Assembly (NCBI GenBank): GCA_045805265.1
Contig: JBJMLO010000030.1
Location: 1-64,000, forward strand
Length of the DNA: 64,000 nt
Direction: 5' to 3'
From: JBJMLO01 sp045805265
Lineage (GTDB): Bacteria > Actinomycetota > UBA4738 > JACQTL01
Every line of letters starts with the position of its first letter. The first letter of the stretch is position 1. The notes under the pieces are model-generated. The model was not told the origin of the DNA. It saw only the letters and a program-made list of their open reading frames with translations, and did no database searches. Below are positions 34,961 to 42,652 of the stretch, in pieces. The position numbers were made by a program, and so were the translations under genes.

Positions 34961-35356
34961 ATGGACGGAACCGGAACGACGCCGAGCTCCGCCCCGCCGG
35001 TGCTCCGTGCTGCTCGCGGCGCGATCACCGCCGGGCGCGACGACCGCGACGCGGTGCTGGACGCCACGGAGCGACTGCTCCGGGAGCTCCTGCGGCGCAA
35101 CGAGATCGAGCCCGACGACGTCGTGAGCATCCTGTTCACGGCCACCGACGACCTCCGCTCGGTGTTCCCCGCCGAGGCGGCCCGGCGCATGGGCCTCGAG
35201 GACGTGCCGCTGCTGTGCGCGCGCGAGCTCGACGTGGCCGGGGCGCTGCCGTCGGTGATCCGCGTGCTCCTCCACTTCCCGACGACCAGGGCGCGTTCCG
35301 AGGTGGAGCACGTCTACCTGGAGGGCGCGAGGAGCCTGCGCGATGACCTCGCCTGA
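34961..35356 (+). CDS. aroH: Chorismate mutase, AroH class
   Basis: This 131-residue monofunctional chorismate mutase has the Bacillus AroH fold: 'VLRAARGAITAGRDDRDAVL', 'ILFTATDDLRSVFPAEAARR', 'VPLLCARELDVAGALPSVIR' and 'YLEGARSLRDDL'. It converts chorismate to prephenate, the substrate of the overlapping tyrA. The final 14 bases overlap the tyrA start. Confidence 0.95.
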   Translation: MDGTGTTPSSAPPVLRAARGAITAGRDDRDAVLDATERLLRELLRRNEIEPDDVVSILFTATDDLRSVFPAEAARRMGLEDVPLLCARELDVAGALPSVIRVLLHFPTTRARSEVEHVYLEGARSLRDDLA

Positions 35357-36512
35357 CCCGGCGGCATCGGGCCCTGCCGGCCCTGCCCGCTCTGCCGGCG
35401 CGGGCGGGGCGGTCCCGGAGAGGATCGCGGTCCTTGGGACGGGGATGGTCGGGACGTCGGTCGCACTGGCGGCCGGCTCGGCGGGGATGCCGGTGCGGGG
35501 CTGGGACCTCGCCCCGGAGGTGCTGCGCCGGGCCGCGGCCATGTCGCCGCTGGCGCCGGCGGGATCCCCCGAGGAAGCCGTCGGCGAAGCCCGGGTCGTC
35601 TTCGTCTGCGTGCCGCTGGACCGCATCGCGGAGCTCGCGGCGCGAGCGCTGGGCGCGGCGAGGGACGCGACGGTCACCGACGTCGGCAGCGTCAAGGACT
35701 CGGTGTGCCGGGCGGTGTCGGCCGCCGCGGCGGGCGAACCGGGCGCGGTCGGGCGGTTCGTGGGCGGCCATCCCATGGCCGGTTCCGAGCGGTCCGGGCC
35801 GGAGGCGGCCGCGGCGACCCTGCTCGACGGCACGACATGGGTGCTCACCCCCGGCCGCGACACGGACGCCGATGCCCTCGAGGCGGTGCGGTCGTGCGTC
35901 GCCGCGTTCGGCGCGCGTCCGGTCCTCATGGACCCCGCGGCCCACGACCGGGCCGTCGCCCTGGTCAGCCACCTCCCCCAGGTGGTGTCGTCCGCGCTCA
36001 TGGCCTTCGCGGCGGGGGAGTGGGCGTCGGAAGAGGGAGTCGACGCGCTGGCGCTCGCGGCCGGCGGATTCCGGGACCTGACCCGGCTGGCGGGCTCGTC
36101 GCCCGAGCTGTGGGAGGGCATCCTCCGGGCGAACGCTCCCGCGGTCCGCGACGAGCTCGACCGGTTCATCGTTGCGCTGCAACGGGTTCGGGGCGTCCTC
36201 GATTCGGGCGACGGCCCGGAGCTGGCGGACATGCTCGAGCGGGCCCGGGAGGCGCGCCGAGGACTGGCCACGAAGCCCCAGGTGCGCTCGGGCGTGGTCG
36301 TGCTGCACGTCCCGATCCCGGACCGGCCGGGCGCGCTGGCCCGACTGACCGGGGCGATGGCCGAGCGCGCCGTGAACATCGAGGACCTCCAGATCGTCCA
36401 CGCTGCCGACGGCGGCCGGGGCAACGCGCACGTCACCGTGGCGGCGGACCAGGGCGAGGACGCGCTCGCGGTGCTGCGGGAGGCCGGGTTCGCGCCGGTT
36501 CCCCTGTCATGA
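35343..36512 (+). CDS. tyrA: Prephenate dehydrogenase with ACT domain
   Basis: This 389-residue protein has an Ala/Gly-rich N-terminal extension of about 25 residues, then the NAD loop 'IAVLGTGMVGTSVALAAGSA', 'VTDVGSVKDSVCRAV', the substrate motif 'GGHPMAGSERSGPEAA' and helical dimerisation domain. Residues from about 318 form an ACT domain ('VLHVPIPDRPGALARLTGAM'), which would bind tyrosine for feedback control. The gene is coupled to aroH upstream and aroA downstream by stop/start overlaps. Confidence 0.95.
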   Translation: MTSPDPAASGPAGPARSAGAGGAVPERIAVLGTGMVGTSVALAAGSAGMPVRGWDLAPEVLRRAAAMSPLAPAGSPEEAVGEARVVFVCVPLDRIAELAARALGAARDATVTDVGSVKDSVCRAVSAAAAGEPGAVGRFVGGHPMAGSERSGPEAAAATLLDGTTWVLTPGRDTDADALEAVRSCVAAFGARPVLMDPAAHDRAVALVSHLPQVVSSALMAFAAGEWASEEGVDALALAAGGFRDLTRLAGSSPELWEGILRANAPAVRDELDRFIVALQRVRGVLDSGDGPELADMLERAREARRGLATKPQVRSGVVVLHVPIPDRPGALARLTGAMAERAVNIEDLQIVHAADGGRGNAHVTVAADQGEDALAVLREAGFAPVPLS

Positions 36513-37918
36513 GAATCCTGGTGACGCCGGGAGGGATCGTCGCCGGCGAGGCCCGGGTTCCCGGCAACAAGTCCATCGCGCATCGCATGCTGCTGCTCGC
36601 CGCCATCGCGTCCGGGCGGAGCGTGCTGCGCGGCCTCCCCGCAGGCCTCGACGTGGCCGCCACCGCGGGTGCCTGCGCCGCCCTCCTGCCAGGCGCAGCG
36701 CCAGACCTCGGGGCCTGGATGAGGGAGGTCGAACGTCGAGGGTGGGATGAACCCGAGGTCGAGGTCGGGCACGAGGTCGAGGTCGAGGGTGCCGGCCGGC
36801 GGGGGCTCCGGCCGACCTCGGCGACGATCGACTGTCGCAACTCCGGGACCTCCATGCGCCTCTTGGCCGGCCTGCTGGCAGCGGCGCCGTTCCAGGCCAC
36901 GCTCGACGGCGACGCGAGCCTCCGGGCCCGGCCCATGGAGCGGGTGGCCGAGCCGCTGCGGCGCATGGGGGCCGGGGTCGAGACCACGGACGGACGGCCA
37001 CCGGTCGTGATCCGCGGCGGTCCGCTCGCCGGCATCCGGTTCGAGACCGCGGTGCCCAGCGCGCAGGTGAAGGGCGCCGTGCTCCTGGCCGGGATCGCGG
37101 CCGAGGGGATGACCGAGGTCGTGGAGCCGGCCCCGACCCGGGACCACACCGAGCGGATGCTGTCGGCCCTGGGCGCTCCCGTCCGCTCGACGCTGCTCGA
37201 CGGCGGCTCGCGGGCGGCCCGTTCGCCCGAGGCTCGGGACCAGGCGGGGCTCCAGTATTCGGTCACGGTCGAGCCGTTCGAGGTCCCCGCGTTCACCGCC
37301 GGCACACCCGGAGACGTGTCGTCCGCGGCGTTCCTGGCTGGCGCCGCGGTCCTGACCGGCGGGTCGGTGACCGTCCCCGGCCTGGGGCTCAACCCCTCGC
37401 GGCTCCGGTTCCTCGAGGTCCTGGCCCGGATGGGGGCGCGCGTCCACCACGAGGCGCACGGGGAGGAGCTGGGCGAACCAGTAGGGACGCTCCGCGTGGA
37501 GGGTGGCCGGGCTCCGACCGGCACGGTCGTGACGGCCGGTGAGCAGCCGCTGCTGCTCGACGAGATTCCCCTCCTGGCGGTCGTGGCGTCCGCCGCGCAG
37601 GGCGAGACGCGCTTCGAGGGCGCCGGCGAGCTGCGGGTCAAGGAGAGCGACCGGCTCATGGGACTCCGCGACCTGCTCCGGGGCCTCGGCGGGGACGCTG
37701 ACGTCACCGGGGACACGCTGGTCGTCGCCGGCGGGGGGCTGAGGGGCGGCGTCGCCGACGCCAGGGGCGACCACCGGATGGCGATGGCGGCGGTGGTCGG
37801 CGCCTGCGCGGCGCGGGGGCCGAGCGAGGTTCGGGGGGCCGAGGCGGCGGCGGTCTCCTTCCCCGGGTTCGCGGAGGCCATGCGCCGCCTGGGCGCCCGG
37901 CTCGAGGTCGCATCGTGA
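36509..37918 (+). CDS. aroA: 3-phosphoshikimate 1-carboxyvinyltransferase (EPSP synthase)
   Basis: This 469-residue protein joins shikimate 3-phosphate and PEP. Motifs: 'VPGNKSIAHRMLLLAAIASG', 'DCRNSGTSMRLLAGLLAAAP', 'GDASLRARPMERVAEPLRRM', 'VPSAQVKGAVLLAGIAA' and 'LRVKESDRLMGLRDLL'. Between the first and second motifs is an unusual insert of about 25-30 residues (about 65-105) with a repeated acidic 'EVEVGHEVEVEG' run, coded by a direct DNA repeat of 'gaggtcgaggtcg'. ATG at 36509 overlaps the tyrA stop. The enzyme completes chorismate supply for the same operon. Confidence 0.95.
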   Translation: MRILVTPGGIVAGEARVPGNKSIAHRMLLLAAIASGRSVLRGLPAGLDVAATAGACAALLPGAAPDLGAWMREVERRGWDEPEVEVGHEVEVEGAGRRGLRPTSATIDCRNSGTSMRLLAGLLAAAPFQATLDGDASLRARPMERVAEPLRRMGAGVETTDGRPPVVIRGGPLAGIRFETAVPSAQVKGAVLLAGIAAEGMTEVVEPAPTRDHTERMLSALGAPVRSTLLDGGSRAARSPEARDQAGLQYSVTVEPFEVPAFTAGTPGDVSSAAFLAGAAVLTGGSVTVPGLGLNPSRLRFLEVLARMGARVHHEAHGEELGEPVGTLRVEGGRAPTGTVVTAGEQPLLLDEIPLLAVVASAAQGETRFEGAGELRVKESDRLMGLRDLLRGLGGDADVTGDTLVVAGGGLRGGVADARGDHRMAMAAVVGACAARGPSEVRGAEAAAVSFPGFAEAMRRLGARLEVAS

Positions 37919-38568
37919 GCGTCCAGATCGCCATCGACGGTCCGGCAGGCTCCGGAAAGAGCACGCTGGCGCGGGGCCTGGCCACGGGTCTGCACCTGCC
38001 TTACGTCAACACTGGTCTCATGTATCGGGCCCTCACCAGGCGAGCCCTGGACCGAGGTCTCGACCTCGAGGACGGCGAGGCCTTGGCGGCGATCGCCCGG
38101 GCCCTCACCGTCGACCTCGACCTCACGCTCGACCCGCCCGAGATCCTGATCGACGGCCGGCGCCCCGGGCCCGAGCTCACCACGCCTGAGGTCGAGGGAG
38201 CGGTCTCCCTGGTGTCGAGCCATCCGGCCGTGCGGGCCGTCCTGGTCGAGCAGCAACGCCAGCTCGCCGAAGGCGGCGCGGTGATGGAGGGGCGGGACAT
38301 CGGCCGCGTCGTCCTCCCCGACGCGCCGGTGAAGATCTACCTGGACGCGGTTCCTCTCGAGCGGGCCGGGAGGCGCGCCGAGGAGCGGGGCATCGACCGC
38401 TCGATCGAGGACGAGCTGGCTCGGCGCGACGCCCTCGACTCCAGGACGAACCCCTTCATCCCCGCGCCCGATGCCGTCCGCCTCGACAACTCCGGTCGCA
38501 CCGTCGACGAGACCCTGCGCGAAGCGCTTCGCCTGGTCCGCGAGCGGATCGGGGAGGTCCCGGCGTGA
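37915..38568 (+). CDS. cmk: Cytidylate kinase
   Basis: This 217-residue protein phosphorylates CMP/dCMP. P-loop 'AIDGPAGSGKSTLARGLATG', 'YVNTGLMYRALTRRALDRG', 'EGRDIGRVVLPDAPVKIYLD', and the lid 'ERAGRRAEERGIDRSIEDEL' with 'RRDALDSRTNPF' are typical. GTG overlaps the aroA stop. cmk before der is a conserved order. Confidence 0.96.
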   Translation: MSVQIAIDGPAGSGKSTLARGLATGLHLPYVNTGLMYRALTRRALDRGLDLEDGEALAAIARALTVDLDLTLDPPEILIDGRRPGPELTTPEVEGAVSLVSSHPAVRAVLVEQQRQLAEGGAVMEGRDIGRVVLPDAPVKIYLDAVPLERAGRRAEERGIDRSIEDELARRDALDSRTNPFIPAPDAVRLDNSGRTVDETLREALRLVRERIGEVPA

Positions 38569-39905
38569 ACTCCGGGACGCCCGTGGTCGCGGTGGTCGGC
38601 CGGCAGAACGTCGGCAAGTCGACCCTTGTCAACCGCCTGTTCGGCAGCCGCGAGGCGATCGCGCACGAGCTCCCCGGGGTCACGCGAGACCGCATCGAGA
38701 TCCCGGTCCAGTGGCGGGGGCGGACGTTCACCGTCGTGGACACCGGCGGGTTCGTCACAGGGGCATCCGGGATCGAGGCGCTCGTCGCCGGCCAGTCCGA
38801 GCGGGCGGCCGCCGCCGCCGACCTGGTGCTGCTCGTTGTCGACTCGCAGACCGGGGTCCAGGAGGAGGACGCCGTGCTGGCAAGGCGCCTGCGGCGCGCC
38901 TCCCTTCCCGTGATGGTCGTGGTGAACAAGGTCGACACCGACCGGCAGGAACCCGACGTGGCGGAGTTCCACGCCCTCGGGCTCGGCGAGCCGGTTCCCG
39001 TCTCGGCGCTCCACGGCCGGGGTTCCGGCGAGCTGCTCGACCTGATCCTCGACCTCATTCCCGAGCCCGAGGAGGAGGAGGCTGAGGTCGAGGCTGAGCC
39101 GAGCTTCGCCCTCGTCGGGAGGCCCAACGTCGGGAAGTCCTCGTTGTTCAACCGGCTGGTGGGGGAGCAGCGCTCGGTCGTCTACGAGCAGGCCGGGACC
39201 ACCCGGGACGCCGTCGACGCCGTGGTGGAGTGGCCCGACGGGCCGGTCCGGTTCGTGGACACCGCCGGTCTCCGGCGGACCGGGCGGATGCAGGGGGTCG
39301 AGTACTACAGCTTCGTCCGCGCGGCGAAGGCCATCGACCGGGCGCACGTGGCACTGGTCGTCCTCGACGCGACGGACGCGGTGACGACCGAGGACAAGCA
39401 CGTCGCCGCGAGGGTCGTGGAGTCGGGACGCGGCCTGGTGATCGCCGCGAACAAGTGGGACCTCGTCGAGAGCGAGGAGAAGATCCCGCTGCTCACGGAG
39501 ATCACCGAGCAGATGATGCCGTTCGCCCGCGCGCCGGTCCTCCGGGTCGCGGCGCTCACCGGCCTGGGGGTGAACCGGCTGCCGCAGGTCCTCATGCTCC
39601 AGCACGGCCGGTGGAGCCGGCGCGTCCCCACGGCCGAGGTGAACCGGGTCCTGGAACAGGCCCAGGACGAACGCCCGCCACCCCGCGGCATCACCCGGTT
39701 CCGGTACGGGACACAGGTCTCGGCCGGGCCGCCCTCGTTCGTGCTGTTCGGCGGGCGCGTCCCCGACCCGGGCTACCGCCGGTTCCTGGAGAACCGGTTC
39801 CGCCGGGCCTTCGATCTCGACGGGATCCCCATCCGCATGCGGTTCCGCGCGCGCAAGGGCGCGCGCCTGGGCGACGCCCCCGCCGCCCGCCGCCGGCGGA
39901 CGTGA
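38565..39905 (+). CDS. der: Ribosome-associated GTPase Der (EngA)
   Basis: This 446-residue protein has two tandem GTPase domains. The first has 'VVGRQNVGKSTLVNRLFGSR' and 'VDTGGFV'; the second, after an acidic linker ('EPEEEEAEVEAEP'), has 'LVGRPNVGKSSLFNRLVGEQ' and 'VDTAGLRRTGR'. NKxD motifs are 'VVNKVDTD' and 'AANKWDLV'. A C-terminal KH domain ends it. Der is needed for 50S assembly. GTG overlaps the cmk stop. Confidence 0.97.
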   Translation: MNSGTPVVAVVGRQNVGKSTLVNRLFGSREAIAHELPGVTRDRIEIPVQWRGRTFTVVDTGGFVTGASGIEALVAGQSERAAAAADLVLLVVDSQTGVQEEDAVLARRLRRASLPVMVVVNKVDTDRQEPDVAEFHALGLGEPVPVSALHGRGSGELLDLILDLIPEPEEEEAEVEAEPSFALVGRPNVGKSSLFNRLVGEQRSVVYEQAGTTRDAVDAVVEWPDGPVRFVDTAGLRRTGRMQGVEYYSFVRAAKAIDRAHVALVVLDATDAVTTEDKHVAARVVESGRGLVIAANKWDLVESEEKIPLLTEITEQMMPFARAPVLRVAALTGLGVNRLPQVLMLQHGRWSRRVPTAEVNRVLEQAQDERPPPRGITRFRYGTQVSAGPPSFVLFGGRVPDPGYRRFLENRFRRAFDLDGIPIRMRFRARKGARLGDAPAARRRRT

Positions 39906-39948
39906 TCGGGCGGTCTCGCGCACCAGGGAAGCGGCGGACCGGGCGGCG

Positions 39949-40335
39949 CTACGTGCGTGCGACCCGACGGAGCCGAGCCCGGTCCCGCTGGATCACCGTG
40001 AGGGCGATCAACAGCAGCGCGAACGCATTGAGTGGATGAAGCGCGGCGAGGACCTGGGACGTGTCGCGCAGGTTCACCAGGAGGATCTGCAGGACGAGGT
40101 CGACGATCAGCAGCAGGCTGAGGAGCATCTCGGTTCTCGGAAGCCGAGCGAACAACGCGGTGACGAGCAGGAGCGGGATGCCGCCCTCGGCGATGCTGTA
40201 TCCCACCGCGGTGTGGAGGCCGCTGGAGTGCACCGCGCCGAACAGGAACAGCCCGATCAGGAAGGGCTGCGCGACGATCCCCGCGAGGACCAGAGACGCC
40301 ACCACCAGGTGCGCGATGAGGAACCCTCGCTTCAT
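39949..40335 (-). CDS. Small four-helix membrane protein (DUF6220-like)
   Basis: This 128-residue protein has four hydrophobic segments ('FLIAHLVVASLVLAGIVAQP', 'GIPLLLVTALFA', 'LLSLLLIVDLVLQILLV', 'NAFALLLIALTVI') and a basic C-terminus. The arrangement resembles DUF6220 proteins from memory, with no known function. ATG 40335 is preceded by AGGAGGGAGGAG on the minus strand, a strong ribosome-binding site, which rules against the longer upstream start. It lies between der (convergent) and tRNA-Pro (divergent). Confidence 0.72.
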   Translation of the reverse strand: MKRGFLIAHLVVASLVLAGIVAQPFLIGLFLFGAVHSSGLHTAVGYSIAEGGIPLLLVTALFARLPRTEMLLSLLLIVDLVLQILLVNLRDTSQVLAALHPLNAFALLLIALTVIQRDRARLRRVART

Positions 40336-40480
40336 CTCCTCCCTCCTGTTCGGAGTCAACCTCCCGGGACGGCCTCCTCGGCCCGTCCCAACGCGGGACC
40401 CGTGCGGCACGCAGACTACCGCCTCCCAGGTGCCGGTCCCGTTGCGAGGGCGGGTCGATGACCATCGCGGACGGGGCGCC

Positions 40481-40486
40481 TACACT
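40481..40486 (+). promoter_or_regulatory. -10 box of tRNA-Pro
   Basis: TACACT lies ten bases before the tRNA 5' end, so a short leader is removed by RNase P. No clear -35 was found. Confidence 0.5.
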
Positions 40487-40496
40487 GGCATCTCAT

Positions 40497-40571
40497 CGGG
40501 CCGTGGCGCAGCTTGGTTAGCGCGTCTGACTGGGGGTCAGAAGGTCGCCGGTTCGAATCCGGCCGGCCCGA
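40497..40571 (+). tRNA. tRNA-Pro (anticodon GGG)
   Basis: A complete cloverleaf: acceptor CGGGCCG pairs with CGGCCCG (40564-40570), discriminator A40571, D-stem GCGC/GCGC, anticodon stem TCTGA/TCAGA with loop CTGGGGG giving anticodon GGG at 40532-40534, T-arm GCCGG-TTCGAAT-CCGGC. CCA is not encoded. Its 3' half is duplicated at 41837-41875, so it is the probable integration site of the accessory island that follows. Confidence 0.96.
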
Positions 40572-40661
40572 CGGAACGAAGCAGCACGTCAGCCGGGGTT
40601 TCCAGCCCCGGCCGACTGCGTTCTGGTGGTGGGTTTGCTTGGGTCGCTGTGCACGGTTCGT
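40530..40661 (+). repeat. Direct repeat copy 1: 3' half of tRNA-Pro plus downstream flank
   Basis: From the anticodon loop through the T-arm, acceptor, terminator hairpin and about 50 nt beyond, this segment matches 41837-41965 with scattered substitutions and one- to few-base indels. It has the position of an attL-type sequence at a tRNA 3' end. Confidence 0.85.
40592..40612 (+). terminator. Hairpin terminator after tRNA-Pro
   Basis: Perfect arms gccgggg and ccccggc with loop tttccag, 20 nt after the tRNA. No T-run follows. The same hairpin, with a changed loop, is in the second repeat copy at 41897-41917. Confidence 0.72.
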
Positions 40662-40686
40662 GCGCGAGTCGCCGGAGCGAGGTTAC

Positions 40687-41145
40687 TCACGGGGAGTCGG
40701 CAACGTGTCGCTCAATCGCGGGTAGGACGTAATCGCGAACGGCGGCCAGGACCTGATCGGCAATCTCGTCGGTGGAGGAGTCGGCTGACACTCGCCACCA
40801 CTGGCCCTGGCCGGAGTGAAGCAGTCGCCCGATCCGCTCCTGCCAGATGAAGGTTCCCCAGTACACGTTCGCGCTAGGTCGCTCAGGCAAGTAGGAACGA
40901 TCCTTCCTTGCTTCCTTCCAGGCCGACTTCGAGCCCACCGACACGTTCAGCGTGAATCGCACTTCCGCGGAGTTGCTGGATGTTGATTTCTGAAAGCCCA
41001 GCAAGATCCAGAAGTCCTCGGAGGGCATCGTGAAGGACTGCCCGGAACCCTTGAAGCCCAAGCGTCGAAGCGCGGGCGCGACCTCCGCGGTCATCATCCG
41101 CCGGAAGTTCTCTTGCGCTGTAACCACAGGCCAATTCTGAGACAA
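40687..41145 (-). CDS. DUF4304-like hypothetical protein
   Basis: This 152-residue protein follows a pattern I associate with DUF4304: N-terminal helix 'APALRRLGFKGSGQSF', then 'WILLGFQKSTSSNSAEVRFT' and 'LNVSVGSKSAW', an acidic/aromatic middle and a C-terminal helix. The function of the family is unknown; such genes are frequent in islands. There is no signal peptide or membrane segment. It lies between the two tRNA-derived repeats and therefore inside the putative inserted segment. Confidence 0.6.
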   Translation of the reverse strand: MSQNWPVVTAQENFRRMMTAEVAPALRRLGFKGSGQSFTMPSEDFWILLGFQKSTSSNSAEVRFTLNVSVGSKSAWKEARKDRSYLPERPSANVYWGTFIWQERIGRLLHSGQGQWWRVSADSSTDEIADQVLAAVRDYVLPAIERHVADSP

Positions 41146-41331
41146 GATGGCCGAGCCGTCCTAGGCGTTACGGTTGGTCGCCCCGGCCCGGATCGCGGCG
41201 GCGATCTGATCCGGCGACTGTCCGAGGAGGGGCTGCCGGTCCGCATGATCGCCGAACGAGTCGGGGTGCTGCCCGGGACGGTCTACAAAGTCCTCCGTCG
41301 GGTCCGGGTCGGATCGTCGTCCGTGGCCTGA
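41113..41331 (+). pseudogene. HTH-domain fragment (recombinase/transposase-like)
   Basis: The frame encodes 'GGDLIRRLSEEGLPVRMIAE' then 'RVGVLPGTVYKVLRRVRV' and stops at 41331. This is a helix-turn-helix of the Hin/resolvase or transposase type, without any catalytic domain. The only in-frame usual start is a TTG at 41113 that overlaps the divergent gene, so I read it as a remnant of a mobile-element gene rather than an intact regulator. Confidence 0.5.
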
Positions 41332-41381
41332 CCGGACGTCGCCGAGCGGAGCAGCGACCAGGTCGGAGCAGCGTCATGGCG

Positions 41382-41615
41382 TTATGAGATGTCAATCGAG
41401 CGAAGCAGACCGGAGTCGTCGAACACGATGGTGATGCTTCCCTGCGAGGACTCCGCGGTGATGACCTTATTGCGCATCTCCTCGTCCGCTACGGCGTCCT
41501 CACCTGGTTCATCGAAGCGAATCTCCAAGAAGCTGCCTCCGGGGCCCGGTTCGGCGTCGGCGTGACCGTCCTCCCGCAGCCACCTTCGAATCTCTCGAAT
41601 ATGAACCGTGGCCAC
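41382..41615 (-). CDS. Small hypothetical protein
   Basis: This 77-residue acidic protein begins 'VATVHIREIRRWLREDGHAD', continues 'GGSFLEIRFDEP' and ends with a beta-like 'SQGSITIVFDDSGLLRSIDI'. I do not recognise the family. GTG 41615 is preceded by CGGAGG on the minus strand, a good ribosome-binding site, which favours this start over a longer upstream one. It lies inside the segment bounded by the tRNA-derived repeats. Confidence 0.55.
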   Translation of the reverse strand: MATVHIREIRRWLREDGHADAEPGPGGSFLEIRFDEPGEDAVADEEMRNKVITAESSQGSITIVFDDSGLLRSIDIS

Positions 41616-41836
41616 GTCAGCCTCCGCGTGTAGTGGATGTGCGCGATTCTGCGTTGAGCCCGGAGTGGTCGGCAACCGGGCCCACCTTGGCGTGCAAGGC
41701 TTGTGCACGGGACCTGCCAACATGGCTCGGACGGGGCGGACGGGGCGACACGTCGCGGCACGGGCCCGGGACGAACCTGCACGTCAGACGGGACGCAGCG
41801 GCACGTGACAACATCACGCGGACGGCTGGTCAGGAA

Positions 41837-41965
41837 CTGGGGGTCAGAGGTCGCCGGTTCGAATCCGGCCGGCCCGACGGAACGAGCATCATGTCAGCCG
41901 GGGTTTCCCGCCCCGGCTGCCTGCGTTCGGTGGTGGGTTTGCTTGGGCCGCTGTGCACGATTCGT
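41837..41965 (+). repeat. Direct repeat copy 2: tRNA-Pro 3' half and flank (att-like)
   Basis: This segment begins in the anticodon loop (ctgggggtcag), continues through T-arm and acceptor (one A is missing after the anticodon stem), the terminator hairpin and the downstream 'gggtttgcttggg' segment. The 5' half of the tRNA is absent, so it cannot be a working tRNA. It marks the far end of a 1.3-kb duplication-bounded segment. Confidence 0.85.
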
Positions 41966-41982
41966 CCACAGGCCGCGTTCAG

Positions 41983-42081
41983 GTGTCCCCGAACATCGCC
42001 GCGACCGTCTCGGCGGCCTCGCTGGGCATCAAGTCCGGGGCCGTGTATGCGCACCTCCGGGCGATCGGCACGGCCTCCTGA
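41983..42081 (+). pseudogene. Short HTH-like gene remnant
   Basis: From a GTG, 32 codons read 'VSPNIAATVSAASLGIKSGA' then 'VYAHLRAIGTAS' and stop. The 'AASLGIKSGAVYAHLR' segment resembles a recognition helix similar to that at 41113-41331 ('AERVGVLPGTVYKVLR'). It is too short to be a complete regulator. Low confidence. Confidence 0.3.
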
Positions 42082-42122
42082 CCAGTGGGAGCCGAGTGCT
42101 CTCGCAGGTGAAACTGATAGCC

Positions 42123-42128
42123 GATAAT
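42123..42128 (+). promoter_or_regulatory. -10 box of the PASTA-protein gene
   Basis: GATAAT lies seven bases before ATG 42136, again the leaderless pattern. Confidence 0.5.
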
Positions 42129-42135
42129 TCTTGCG

Positions 42136-42543
42136 ATGGACTTGAACTGGCGTCGACTCGGTTCCGGCATTCTTGCGATTGCGATCAGCGTGAGCGTTGG
42201 GTTCGCGGCCGGATGGCTCGCGCATGGATCAGGCAGTCGGACTGAGACGAAGTCGCCACCAGTCTCCACGGCGGCGACCACCAGGGTCCCCAACGTCGTG
42301 GGCCTCTATTGGGACGAAGCCGAGGATCGCATCACAGAGGCCAATCTTTGCCGCGGCATGGACTACCCCCTGAAATCAAAGCGCCTGTCCGCCGATCGTG
42401 TTCTGTCCCAGCGCCCAATAGCTGGGCGGGTCGTCGCCAGGCTCTCGGAGGTAAGCCTCTTCACGTCAAGCGGCCCCGGACCGCGCCCGTGGGGTCCTCC
42501 ACCCAGCATGCAACGCCCGAGCGTGAATCCAGGCTGCCGGTAA
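42136..42543 (+). CDS. Membrane-anchored single-PASTA-domain protein
   Basis: In this 135-residue protein, residues 9-28 are one membrane helix ('GSGILAIAISVSVGFAAGWL'). Residues 50-112 form a PASTA domain: 'VPNVVGLYWDEAEDRITEAN' then 'ADRVLSQRPIAGRVV' and 'EVSLFTS'. PASTA domains of PknB-type kinases bind peptidoglycan fragments or lipid II; here there is no kinase or transpeptidase. It could sense or compete for cell-wall fragments. Proline-rich C-terminus. It lies in the accessory island. Confidence 0.75.
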   Translation: MDLNWRRLGSGILAIAISVSVGFAAGWLAHGSGSRTETKSPPVSTAATTRVPNVVGLYWDEAEDRITEANLCRGMDYPLKSKRLSADRVLSQRPIAGRVVARLSEVSLFTSSGPGPRPWGPPPSMQRPSVNPGCR

Positions 42544-42652
42544 TCGCCCGGGGATTGCACGACTCCCCGGCGACTATGTTTTCGGTCGTGGCTTGTTTGG
42601 GGCTCGGGTCGATCCGTGGTCGAGCGTCGATCACACTCGCCCGGATATGAAG

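Larger units (their letters stand above)
41616..42135 (+). other. Gene-poor stretch holding the second tRNA-derived repeat
   Basis: There is no convincing intact gene in these 520 bases. They hold a possible further degenerate trace of the tRNA flank near 41762-41790 ('ggacgaacctgcacgtcag'), the repeat copy at 41837-41965, a short HTH-like fragment at 41983-42081 and the promoter of the PASTA gene at 42123. Confidence 0.6.

Noticed and set aside
34745..37774. 1009-codon open frame on the minus strand across aroH-tyrA-aroA
   Set aside because: It is antisense to three recognisable, overlapping genes and has the low-complexity Arg/Gly/Pro composition of GC-rich shadow frames.
41703..42245. 180-codon frame across the second tRNA-derived repeat
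   Set aside because: It translates tRNA and terminator sequence and overlaps the PASTA gene start; no homology pattern.
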